From: Candidatus Aerophobota bacterium
Lineage (GTDB): Bacteria > Aerophobota > Aerophobia > Aerophobales > Aerophobaceae
NCBI GenBank assembly: GCA_030672545.1
Contig: DAOVGF010000020.1
Location: forward strand, 1-19,430
Reading direction: 5' to 3'
Length of the DNA stretch: 19,430 nt
Shown: in pieces, positions 6,717 through 13,756 of the stretch
Numbering within the stretch: the stretch's first letter is position 1
How the letters are laid out: each line of letters begins with the position of its first letter
The notes under the pieces: model-generated
What the model saw: the letters and a program-made list of their open reading frames with translations, nothing else
The model's database searches: none
Told to the model about the DNA's origin: nothing
Program-made: the position numbers and the translations under genes

Positions 6717-7733
6717 ATGAAAAGTTTGATGGGATTAATAGTGATAGGGATGTTATTCTCGGTGTGTGGTTGGGTGGGAGCAAGTACATCACTCACTTCC
6801 CCGTTTTACGGAGAAGCCATTCGACTCTCCACCGGTGAGATCATTGTCGGTGAACTGTTGCGTTTCGATGGAACTACCTTTGTAATCAAAACCGATAGTG
6901 GCATTGTTGAGAAGCAAAGGGAAGAGGTGGTGGGTATTCTTATGGGAAGCAGGCCTGCCGTCACCAGGAAGACTTTGTCTCAGTGGGCCTCCCAGGCCAA
7001 GGCCAGTAGCCAGTACACGGGGGCTCGATGGTCGGCTCAGCAAGCGACGGGAGAACCAAATACCACCAAGTGTGGTGATCTTGGTACAGCCTGGGCACCA
7101 AAAACCAATGGTGAGGAACCCGAGTGGTTGGATTTAACCTTTGATACCCTAGTGTATGCTACCGGTCTGCGGGTGCACGAGACCTATAACGCTGGCTGCA
7201 TATACCGGGTAGACCTGGTGGACACCGAGGGTAAACAATACACCATATGGGAGGGTAAGGATACCACTACCTGCCCGGGTTGGTTTGAAGTGTCCTTCAA
7301 CTCAACTGCCTATTTGGTCCAATCAGTAATTCTTCACACCCAGATAAGAGGATGGGAGGAAATAGATGCTGTTGAGCTTCTCGGATGGGTGGAGGTCTCC
7401 CCAGAAAAGGTGGAAAGCACACCCCAAGAGAAGGAGCAAGAGGAGGAAGGCGTTCTTTCTGTCAAGGAAGTCCTGCGCAACAAAGAGGCCATTGGAACCA
7501 CGGAGATACAAGTGAGGGGTCGGGCCAAAGATATGGAGCATCGCCAGGGATTGCTGGGTGGAGAATTCACCAGTTTTTTGCTTACTGATAATGAAGGTAA
7601 CTCCCTCCAGATTCACTTGGACCGTAAAGTAAAGGATATACCCCAGGACAGAGACGTCATTGTAACCGGTAAGTTTGAGAAATTCTTTGGCGATTTCATT
7701 GAGTATTTCAGTGCTACCAACATTACCTGGTAA
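6717..7733 (+). CDS. Secreted protein with Sm-like, discoidin-like and OB-fold-like parts
   Basis: A 338-residue protein from ATG 6717, chosen because a perfect AGGAGG lies six bases upstream and a signal peptide follows at once (residues 1-22, to GWVGA). A frame-extending GTG at 6648 falls within the promoter. Four parts are visible. A short beta-barrel-like segment (36-78; LSTGEIIVGELLRFDG, DSGIVEKQ) resembles bacterial Sm-like folds. A discoidin/F5-8-type segment (about 88-226; WASQAKASSQY, WAPKTNGEEPEWLDLTF, GWEEIDAVELLG) suggests sugar or glycan binding. A charged linker spans 227-247. A C-terminal OB-fold-like domain (248-338) follows. C119, C161 and C186 could form a disulfide after export. 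No catalytic site is recognised. It may bind a surface glycan. The URO-D gene follows 49 bases downstream and could be cotranscribed. Confidence 0.75.
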   Translation: MKSLMGLIVIGMLFSVCGWVGASTSLTSPFYGEAIRLSTGEIIVGELLRFDGTTFVIKTDSGIVEKQREEVVGILMGSRPAVTRKTLSQWASQAKASSQYTGARWSAQQATGEPNTTKCGDLGTAWAPKTNGEEPEWLDLTFDTLVYATGLRVHETYNAGCIYRVDLVDTEGKQYTIWEGKDTTTCPGWFEVSFNSTAYLVQSVILHTQIRGWEEIDAVELLGWVEVSPEKVESTPQEKEQEEEGVLSVKEVLRNKEAIGTTEIQVRGRAKDMEHRQGLLGGEFTSFLLTDNEGNSLQIHLDRKVKDIPQDRDVIVTGKFEKFFGDFIEYFSATNITW

Positions 7734-7782
7734 CAATAAAAATATTTTTTGAAATTATTTACATTTTAAGGAGAGATGTGAC

Positions 7783-8952
7783 ATGGAAGAGTGGACTTCG
7801 AGAAAGAGAGTCTTGGCAACCATTGAGCATAAAGAAGCGGACAGAGTTCCTATTAGTTTTGGTGGTACTCTGTCCACTGGTATGCTGGAATGCCCGCCAG
7901 ACGGTAAGAACTACACCAAGCTATGCCAATATCTGGAAATTGAGGACTACCAAGAGCCAGATATAGGTTTTGCCTTTAATTATGTGGGTAATATCGATGA
8001 GCGTATATTGCAAAGATTTGCCTCAGATTTTCGGCGAGTAGACGCCAATCCTCCCGAAATAAGAATTGAGCCTGATGGAACGAAAACTGTAATGGGGATA
8101 GGCTGTGGTATGAGAATAAAGAAAATGGGTTACTACGACGATATATTTGAGTTTCCCCTTCGGGATTGTGAAAGCAAAAATGACATAGAACATTACCCCT
8201 TTTGGCCAACTGCAGAGGATTTTAGAAAACTGGCCGAAGGTAAAAAAGAGGAAGCTAAGAACCTGAGAAGAAATACTAACTATGCTATAGTGGTTGACAC
8301 TCTTCTTTGGTTTCCTTTCCTCGCTTATCCTTCACTCACCGGGTACGAAAAATGGTTTATGGATATGAAATTGAACCCTAAATTCTACTTCACTTTTTGC
8401 GATAGATTGTTTGAAGTAGGTTTAGGTATAGTTGAAAACTTCATTGGTTCGATTGGCGATTACATAGATATAGTAGCTACCTACGATGATATGGGCAACC
8501 AAGAGGGATTATTTTGTTCCCATAAGGACTATGTAAAGTTTATCAAACCTTATGAGAAACAGATGATTGAGCATATTAAGAAATACACCAAGGCAAAAAT
8601 TTATCGCCATAGCTGCGGCTCAGTATATGAAATTATCCCTGATTTAATAGAAATAGGGGTAGATATCTTAAATCCTATTCAGCCATTAGCCAAGAATATG
8701 GAACCCTGGCGTCTGAAAAAAGAATTTGGTAAAGACCTGGCCTTTTATGGAGGAATTGACATTCAGAAACTTCTGCCCTACGGAACCCCGGAGGATGTTC
8801 GAGAAGGGGTGAGGAAAACCATAGAGATATACGCTCCCGGTGGTGGCTATATTTTGGGTCCTTCCCATAACATTGAGCCGGATACTTCTCCCGAGAATAT
8901 TGTGGCTATGTATGAATCTGCCCAAGAGTATGGTCAGTATCCTATATCCTAA
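7783..8952 (+). CDS. URO-D domain protein, corrinoid-methyltransferase-like (module A)
   Basis: A 389-residue protein of the uroporphyrinogen decarboxylase superfamily. The opening SRKRVLATIEHKEADRVP (6-23) is typical. The metal motif HSCG (276-279) and GGID (323-326) place it with the MtaA/CmuA-like zinc methyltransferases, which move methyl groups between a corrinoid and a thiol, rather than with HemE: heme-synthesis genes are absent here. The third zinc ligand of MtaA, a cysteine near the C-terminus, appears as S361 in GPSHNIEPD, a variant common in uncharacterised members. No corrinoid protein is encoded nearby. AAGGAG lies nine bases before ATG 7783. The paralogue at 13757 precedes an equivalent transporter, so a role in using the imported compound, perhaps by demethylation, is inferred. 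The actual reaction is unknown. Confidence 0.85.
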   Translation: MEEWTSRKRVLATIEHKEADRVPISFGGTLSTGMLECPPDGKNYTKLCQYLEIEDYQEPDIGFAFNYVGNIDERILQRFASDFRRVDANPPEIRIEPDGTKTVMGIGCGMRIKKMGYYDDIFEFPLRDCESKNDIEHYPFWPTAEDFRKLAEGKKEEAKNLRRNTNYAIVVDTLLWFPFLAYPSLTGYEKWFMDMKLNPKFYFTFCDRLFEVGLGIVENFIGSIGDYIDIVATYDDMGNQEGLFCSHKDYVKFIKPYEKQMIEHIKKYTKAKIYRHSCGSVYEIIPDLIEIGVDILNPIQPLAKNMEPWRLKKEFGKDLAFYGGIDIQKLLPYGTPEDVREGVRKTIEIYAPGGGYILGPSHNIEPDTSPENIVAMYESAQEYGQYPIS

Positions 8953-8959
8953 CATATTA

Positions 8960-9400
8960 CTACTCTCCCATTTTACTCTGGCATTCCCTGCAATATCCTC
9001 TAATTCCTAATTTGTGCTCTACAGGCTTAAAACCATATTTTTTGCAGACCGCTTTTTGCAATCTTTCTATTTCTTCATCTCTAAACTCAATCACCCGGCC
9101 GCACTTTAAACAAATGATATGATCATGATGCTTATGACCAAAAATGTGCTCATATTTAGTCTTATCCCGGCAGAGTAAGGTCTCTTTCATTATCCCGCTA
9201 TCTATCAATAAAGGAAAAGTCCGATAGATGGTAGCCCGAGATATATCGCTGTTTTCTTTACGTAATCGTTCATAAAGTTGGTCAACGTCAAAATGGGTAT
9301 GAAGAGAAAGTACGGTTTTCAAAATCATTTTTCTCTCGGGAGTAAATTTTAACCCCTTCATTTTTAGATAATTCCTGAATTTATCTTCTGCAGTAATCAT
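8960..9400 (-). CDS. Fur-family metalloregulator
   Basis: A 146-residue protein with the Fur layout. A winged helix (about 10-80, recognition region ISRATIYRTFPLL at 53-65) is followed by the metal-sensing dimer domain with HHDH (91-94) and a structural zinc site formed by C97-x2-C100 and C137-x2-C140. The family includes Fur (iron), Zur (zinc) and PerR (peroxide). The residues visible do not separate them with certainty, although the full four-cysteine site and short length resemble PerR/Fur of anaerobes. It is convergent with the URO-D gene, with only seven bases between the two stops and no terminator. Its position between the URO-D gene and transporter of module A looks like an insertion into that module. 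It has its own promoter and a palindrome near the transcript start. Confidence 0.92.
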   Translation of the reverse strand: MITAEDKFRNYLKMKGLKFTPERKMILKTVLSLHTHFDVDQLYERLRKENSDISRATIYRTFPLLIDSGIMKETLLCRDKTKYEHIFGHKHHDHIICLKCGRVIEFRDEEIERLQKAVCKKYGFKPVEHKLGIRGYCRECQSKMGE

Positions 9401-9414
9401 TGTAATTAGCTCTC

Positions 9415-9424
9415 AATTGCAATT
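9415..9424. promoter_or_regulatory. Palindrome at the Fur-family gene start, possible autoregulatory site
   Basis: AATTGCAATT is a perfect 10-bp palindrome at the predicted transcription start of the Fur-family gene. Fur-family proteins usually bind AT-rich palindromes and often repress their own gene. It is shorter than a full 7-1-7 Fur box, so the assignment is tentative. Confidence 0.35.
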
Positions 9425-9430
9425 ATTTTT

Positions 9431-9458
9431 ATTATATATTTATTTTTCCATTTGGCAA
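9431..9458 (-). promoter_or_regulatory. Promoter of the Fur-family gene
   Basis: On the minus strand: TTGCCA (9453-9458), a 16-base spacer and a perfect TATAAT (9431-9436), giving a start near 9424 and a leader of about 24 bases. Confidence 0.55.
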
Positions 9459-9480
9459 TCAACTTTTGCCGGAAAAGAAT

Positions 9481-9571
9481 GGTAGCCGCAGGTTTTGACT
9501 CCTCGGTTATGATCCGGTAGCCGCAGGCTTTAGCCTGCGTTTATTTGCGCAAGTTAAAACTTGCGGCTACC
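9481..9571. repeat. Dispersed imperfect-palindrome repeat (GGTAGCCGCAGG family)
   Basis: GGTAGCCGCAGG occurs at 9481-9492 as a degenerate unit and at 9516 as the start of a complete unit, 9516-9571. The complete unit is bounded by GGTAGCCGCA (9516-9525) and TGCGGCTACC (9562-9571). Inside are two hairpins: CGCAGGCT-TT-AGCCTGCG (9522-9539) and CGCAAGTT/AACTTGCG (9548-9565). The right half reappears at 18426-18459. This is the form of a mobile REP/MITE-like element; no transposase is present in the window. Confidence 0.8.
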
Positions 9572-9572
9572 A

Positions 9573-9889
9573 GGACAACTACGGCTTAAATGTGAAACTG
9601 GTGATTATTTAGATTAATCTTTCTCTTGCTTACCCGGGATACTTGTTAACCAAAGTATTGCTCAGTCAAAGGTATTTCGGGAAATGAAATAGAGTAATTT
9701 TCCTGCAAAAGTTAGCTATGTCATTTGGCAAGTTGGTTGACGGTTCAGCAGCTATTGCCTGACCTATAATTATAGCAAATATTAAAGAAAGTGAAAAATG
9801 TACAAAATACGGCAGTCAGGGTTAACTTAGACGAAAAATGGGGAAAAAAATTAGGAAACAGGGCATAATAGCTCTTACATTACGAAAAG
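9573..9889. other. Upstream region of transporter A without a gene
   Basis: No coding frame is supported. A perfect 12-bp palindrome CTATAATTATAG is at 9764-9775, 22 bases after a TTGACG (9736-9741), too far for a standard promoter pair but possibly an operator. From about 9864 the sequence becomes similar to the region upstream of the SorC-family gene (18519 onward), beginning with CATAATAGC versus CATTATAGC. Confidence 0.5.
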
Positions 9890-9917
9890 TTGACAATTTG
9901 GAATTTTCTGCTAAGGT
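9890..9917 (+). promoter_or_regulatory. Promoter upstream of transporter A
   Basis: TTGACA (9890-9895), a 16-base spacer and an extended -10, TGC-TAAGGT (9909-9917). The sequence from TTGACA through TCTGCTAAGGTAATTTTTG closely matches the promoter of the SorC-family gene at 18545-18573. Transcription would start near 9924, leaving a leader of about 220 bases before the binding-protein gene. Confidence 0.6.
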
Positions 9918-9932
9918 AATTTTTGTTTATAT

Positions 9933-10028
9933 ATGATGAAACAAATCTTAGTCACTGACGAAAAGGCAGTAAAGCGCATTTTAAGGACCCAAATAGAAGA
10001 CCTGAAGGGGGGTGAGGAGGTAAGTAGG
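9933..10028 (+). CDS. Possible 31-residue leader peptide
   Basis: Two tandem ATGs (9933, 9936) open a 31-codon frame ending in TAG at 10026-10028. The start lies only about nine bases after the predicted transcript start, so it would be nearly leaderless, with no Shine-Dalgarno site. The peptide is charged (MMKQILVTDEKAVKRILRT at its start) and faintly resembles the first helix region of a response regulator, which may be chance. The SorC-family gene also begins just after the matching promoter. It may be a regulatory leader peptide, a gene fragment or noise. Confidence 0.25.
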
Positions 10029-10060
10029 CCGATGTAATCTTGGGAGGAGTAAACTCTCAC

Positions 10061-10097
10061 AAGAAAAAGTAAAGTATTGAGTAATTGCTTTTTCTTG
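10061..10097 (+). promoter_or_regulatory. Hairpin in the leader of the transporter A mRNA
   Basis: CAAGAAAAAG (10061-10070) and CTTTTTCTTG (10088-10097) form a perfect 10-bp stem with a 17-base loop, about 48 bases before the binding-protein start codon. It could stabilise the 5' end or act in attenuation. The stem is AT-rich and its role is unproven. Confidence 0.4.
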
Positions 10098-10144
10098 GTG
10101 GCAGTCTCCACAGAGAAGCAAAGTAGGTTCAAAGGAGGAATTCG

Positions 10145-11509
10145 ATGAAGAGAAGTAAGGTGACAGTAGCAATAGGTTTAGTTCTGCTAATTACCTTTGT
10201 TGCCAGTTCCTTTGCTTTTGCTGGTTTTGAAGATTGGAATATAGACTGGCGGCAATTGGAGGGCAAATCTATTGAAGTTGGGTTGGTGCGGCATCCCATG
10301 ACAGACTCTATCCTTCCTCTAGTTCCAGAATTCGAAAAGCTCACTGGCATAAGTGTGGGGTTCGAGGTTTTATCAGAAGTTCAATTTCGAGAAAAACTGT
10401 TAGTGGATTTGGCCTCTCATGCGGGAATCTACGATGTGTACAATACTGGTCCTCGCTACAGTTGGAAGTATTATTCAGCAGGGTGGTTACAACCGCTCAA
10501 TTCCTATCTAAATGATCCCAAATTGACTGATTTGGCAGCCTATGATCTTGATGATTTTTTTCCTCTAATGTTAGCTTCTGCTCGTTGGACCGGAGAGTTT
10601 GGCAAAGGTATGGGAGAGGGATACCAATTACACGTTCCCTGCCAGGAGGAAGCTTATTGCCTGTTCTACAGAAAAGACATTTTGGCTGAGGCAGGAATGA
10701 CCGTTCCGGTAACCTGGGATGAACTCTACAATGATGCTGTCAAGTTAACCGATCAAACCTTTGCTGGCCAAAAAATCAAAGGATTTGTGGCCAGAGGTAT
10801 TAGAAATGAGGGACCAGTTCTGGTTTGGATTGGGCAGAAATTGTACAGTGACGGAGGAAGGTGGTTTGATGAGAATATGAATTTCGTCGGCAATAACCCG
10901 GTGGGAGTGGAGACTTTTGAGTGGGCGGCCAAGATCTTGCAGGATGCCGGACCCCGGGGAGTGTCGAACTTCGACTGGTATGACTGTATGAATGGGTTTG
11001 CCTCAGGACGTTATGCGTTTTTCATCGACGCTGACCATATGAACGTTGTTTTCGAAGATCCTACCACCTCTGCCGTCGCTGGTAAGGTTGGATATGCTCT
11101 TTGTCCGGCTGGAAAGGCGGGGAGGAAATCAGGGGCCTGGTACTGGTCTATGGCTATGAGCAACTACTCTGATTCCAAAGAAGCTGCCTGGCTCTTCATG
11201 CAATGGGCCACTTCCAAGGAAATCATGCTCAAGAGCATTCTAAAAGGGAACACCGATCCGGTCCGAAAATCAGTGAATTATGATCCTGGCATCGTGAAAA
11301 CCTTTAAGGATTGGGGATACTATGATATGAATGAGGAGCTCACCTCGTATGCCCGAACTATGTGGCCTCCCGCTCCTAATATGGTAGAGAGTATGTTCAG
11401 GTTGGGCAGGGCTTTTCAAGAGGTCTTGTTGAAGCAGCGAACAGCTCAAGCAGCTCTTGACGATGCCAAGTGGGATATTGAAGACATGATGGCACCTTTC
11501 AGGAAATAG
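10145..11509 (+). CDS. Extracellular solute-binding protein, family 1 (transporter A)
   Basis: A 454-residue binding protein of the carbohydrate-uptake (MalE/UgpB-like) class. It has a signal peptide (1-26, ending in SFAFA before GFEDWN) with no lipobox cysteine, so it is either free in a periplasm or held by another means. The mature protein shows family hallmarks: VPEFEKLTGISVGFEV (about 58-73), FYRKDILAEAGMTVPVTWDEL near the middle, and AWLFMQWATSKEI in the C-terminal lobe. AAAGGAGG lies seven bases before the ATG. It is clearly paralogous to the binding protein at 15256 (shared INW/IDWR, RHP and FEKLTGI at equivalent places). A strong hairpin separates it from its permease genes. The exact ligand is unknown; sugars or polyols are usual. 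Confidence 0.93.
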   Translation: MKRSKVTVAIGLVLLITFVASSFAFAGFEDWNIDWRQLEGKSIEVGLVRHPMTDSILPLVPEFEKLTGISVGFEVLSEVQFREKLLVDLASHAGIYDVYNTGPRYSWKYYSAGWLQPLNSYLNDPKLTDLAAYDLDDFFPLMLASARWTGEFGKGMGEGYQLHVPCQEEAYCLFYRKDILAEAGMTVPVTWDELYNDAVKLTDQTFAGQKIKGFVARGIRNEGPVLVWIGQKLYSDGGRWFDENMNFVGNNPVGVETFEWAAKILQDAGPRGVSNFDWYDCMNGFASGRYAFFIDADHMNVVFEDPTTSAVAGKVGYALCPAGKAGRKSGAWYWSMAMSNYSDSKEAAWLFMQWATSKEIMLKSILKGNTDPVRKSVNYDPGIVKTFKDWGYYDMNEELTSYARTMWPPAPNMVESMFRLGRAFQEVLLKQRTAQAALDDAKWDIEDMMAPFRK

Positions 11510-11540
11510 GGCAGATATTCAGCGGATTGATAAGAAGACA

Positions 11541-11575
11541 GTTAAGGGGGCCGTAGCTACTGCGGCCCCCTTAAC
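11541..11575 (+). terminator. Strong hairpin between binding-protein and permease genes (transporter A)
   Basis: GTTAAGGGGGCCG (11541-11553) pairs perfectly with CGGCCCCCTTAAC (11563-11575) around a nine-base loop. There is no T-run afterwards, so it more likely causes partial termination or blocks 3' exonucleases, protecting the binding-protein message as the malE-malF intergenic elements do in Escherichia coli. The equivalent gap in transporter B holds a hairpin of different sequence. Confidence 0.7.
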
Positions 11576-11605
11576 CTGAGGATACCTATCACTTCTCAAA
11601 AAAAA

Positions 11606-12472
11606 ATGAAGAAACGAAAATCTTCCCTTTTGCCTTATTTACTTTGTTTTCCCGCCTTTGTCATTTTAATCGGTATTCTCTATCCTTTTGGATTGGGAAT
11701 CTGGTACTCTCTCACCGACTACGTCTTCTATTTACCAAAGGTGACTTTTGTTGGAATGGGTAATTACATTAAAAACTTCCAGAGTTTTGATTTTTGGTTT
11801 TCTCTTAAGACCACTTTTTTATACGTACTCATGGCTCTGGCTATGCAGGTACCACTGGGAATTGGCATAGCGCTTCTGCTCAATCAAAGTCCTCGCGTAT
11901 TCCGGTTTCTCCTGCCGCTGCCGCTGATGATTCCCCTGGTCACCTCGGCCTTGATGTGGAAACTGATGATGAACCCCGATATTGGCGTATTGAATTATCT
12001 ACTGGGCATGGTAGGACTGGGAGAGATGGGCTGGCTTGCTATGCCGGGAACCGCTCTGATTTCCATAATATTCATCGACGTGTGGACCTTCACTCCCTTT
12101 GTGGCTCTTATTATGCTGGCTAGTTTGCAGAATATACCTAAAACTCAAATTGAGGCGGCAAGAATTGACGGAGCCAATGATTGGGAGATATTTCTCAATA
12201 TCACCTTACCCTTAATCTCTCCTGCCCTAATCATTGTCTTTTTGTTTCGAGCTATTGATTCTTTCAATCAGTTCCCTCTGATATATGCTACTACCCAGGG
12301 TGGCCCGGGTAATACAACTATGACTCTCCATGTGCGGGGTTGGTACGAAGTCATCGTCTCTTCTAAGATAGGCATGGGGATGACCAATCTAATTGTGTTG
12401 TGGGGCTTTTGCTTTCTCTTAAGCTCTTATATTCTTAAACTCTGGTCAAAGACAGTTGAGGCAAGAAAATAA
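11606..12472 (+). CDS. Sugar ABC transporter permease, MalF type (transporter A)
   Basis: A 288-residue inner-membrane subunit with six predicted helices, the first at about 10-36. It carries the EAA coupling loop, EAARIDGANDWEIFLNITLP (183-202), which contacts the ATPase. The C-terminal TQGGPGNTT region is typical of MalF/UgpA-type permeases. The start codon follows a run of nine A's and has no Shine-Dalgarno site, so translation may be weak, depend on the A-rich leader, or be limited relative to the binding protein. It pairs with the MalG-type subunit 42 bases downstream. No ATPase gene follows, so it probably uses a shared MsmX/UgpC-like ATPase encoded elsewhere. Confidence 0.93.
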   Translation: MKKRKSSLLPYLLCFPAFVILIGILYPFGLGIWYSLTDYVFYLPKVTFVGMGNYIKNFQSFDFWFSLKTTFLYVLMALAMQVPLGIGIALLLNQSPRVFRFLLPLPLMIPLVTSALMWKLMMNPDIGVLNYLLGMVGLGEMGWLAMPGTALISIIFIDVWTFTPFVALIMLASLQNIPKTQIEAARIDGANDWEIFLNITLPLISPALIIVFLFRAIDSFNQFPLIYATTQGGPGNTTMTLHVRGWYEVIVSSKIGMGMTNLIVLWGFCFLLSSYILKLWSKTVEARK

Positions 12473-12514
12473 CCAAGAAATGAGCTGCTCAAGGCGAGGG
12501 GCAAGAGTACAAGG

Positions 12515-13387
12515 ATGAAAAAAAGACTTACCCAAAGAGTACGTAATGCATTCTTTCTAACCTTATATACGCTCTTTATTCTTTTTCCATTTTACTGGAC
12601 TTTTCTCATGTCTATCAAGATTCCCACTGATGTGATTGCCTATCCCCCCAAATTCATTTTTAAGCCAACCATACAGAATTATCTGTGGACTCTGGGTTTG
12701 AAAATACAAGAGCAAGTAACCACCGGGATACGAGGCCAACCGTTACCGCCTGAGTTCGTGAGAGCCTTTCTTAATTCTGTGATAATTTGTGGAGGGACCG
12801 TTGCTCTAAGTGTAGGGGTAGGGGCTTTAGCCGCCTATGCCTTAGCCAAATTCAAATTCAGAGCCAAGGAGAACATTGCTTTTACTTTCCTGAGTTTTCG
12901 TTTTGCTCCTCCTCTGGCCATAATCATACCCCTTTATTTCGTATATGTCCGTATCGGACTATACAATAGTTACCTGGGTTTAATTTTGGGTTACCAGCTA
13001 ATTACCTTACCCCTTACCGTCTGGTTAATGCGAGTTGCTTTTGAAGAAGTTCCTGAAGAAATAGATGAAGCTGCTACTATTGATGGGTGCAACTGGTGGA
13101 CTAAGTTCCTCAAGATAGATCTACCTCTGAGTCGAGGTGGCCTCGTTGCTGTGGTGATCTTATCTTTTCTTTTTGCCTGGAATGAGTTTACTTTTCCTCT
13201 GATTATTGGTGGCTCAACAACTAAGCCTATTCCCATTGCCATGCTGGATTTTGTGACTTACAGTCAGGTTTTATATGGACCGATGGCGGCCGCTATTCTA
13301 TTGGCAATTATTCCGAATATAATAGGTATTTCTTTTGTCTTGAGATTTCTGGTGAAAGGATTAACCTTTGGTGCGATCAAAGAATGA
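12515..13387 (+). CDS. Sugar ABC transporter permease, MalG type (transporter A)
   Basis: A 290-residue membrane subunit with six predicted helices and the MalG-type EAA loop EAATIDGCNWWTKFLKIDLP (185-204), ending in KGLTFGAIKE. Between the first helix and the core it has about 18 more residues (62-80, including VTTGIRGQPLPPE) than the paralogue at 17535; these lie in the extracytoplasmic loop. It completes the membrane pore with the upstream MalF-type subunit. The only purine-rich ribosome site is imperfect (GAGGGG about 13 bases upstream, or AAGG directly adjacent). It is the last gene of transporter A; 369 bases without a gene follow. Confidence 0.93.
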   Translation: MKKRLTQRVRNAFFLTLYTLFILFPFYWTFLMSIKIPTDVIAYPPKFIFKPTIQNYLWTLGLKIQEQVTTGIRGQPLPPEFVRAFLNSVIICGGTVALSVGVGALAAYALAKFKFRAKENIAFTFLSFRFAPPLAIIIPLYFVYVRIGLYNSYLGLILGYQLITLPLTVWLMRVAFEEVPEEIDEAATIDGCNWWTKFLKIDLPLSRGGLVAVVILSFLFAWNEFTFPLIIGGSTTKPIPIAMLDFVTYSQVLYGPMAAAILLAIIPNIIGISFVLRFLVKGLTFGAIKE

Positions 13388-13756
13388 GATCATCCGGTGA
13401 ATAAATTTTCTTCTAAATATATCCAATTCTAAAAATACCCTGGCAGAAGATTTGGTAATCTGCAATTTTACTTGAGTTGCTGTCTTAGGGGGATTGGCCA
13501 TATTTAAGATACTCCTTTCTTTGAAAGTTCCTCCAAAATTCTATTCCGAAATATACCTATCCCACCCTATTTTACTTACTTAGAGTCTGTATTTTCTATT
13601 ATATCATTCTTTCACCGAAAAGTGTTTACCACCATTGCAGCCATTTAAAATTGGTATTTGACGGATCAAGGATTATTTGGTAATTTACTATACTTGCTAA
13701 GGGAGAGATAACTTAGGTCTGAATACCAAATATCAATATTCGAAGAGAGGTTAATC
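13388..13756. other. Non-coding gap between transporter A and module B
   Basis: No gene is supported. The left half is AT-rich and featureless to me, with no clear terminator for transporter A. The right half holds the probable module B promoter (13658-13686). It also has an 8-bp inverted pair TTGGTATT (13651-13658) and AATACCAA (13722-13729) that brackets the promoter and could be operator half-sites or pair in the transcript. Confidence 0.5.
13658..13686 (+). promoter_or_regulatory. Probable promoter of module B
   Basis: TTGACG (13658-13663), a 17-base spacer and TAATTT (13681-13686), with an alternative -10 TATACT nearby (13690-13695). The start would be 50-65 bases before the URO-D gene. 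The -10 is weak, so an activator may be needed. Confidence 0.4.

Noticed and set aside
7323..7736. Antisense and alternate-frame ORFs over the three-domain protein gene
   Set aside because: They lie wholly within a well-supported gene and have low-complexity compositions.
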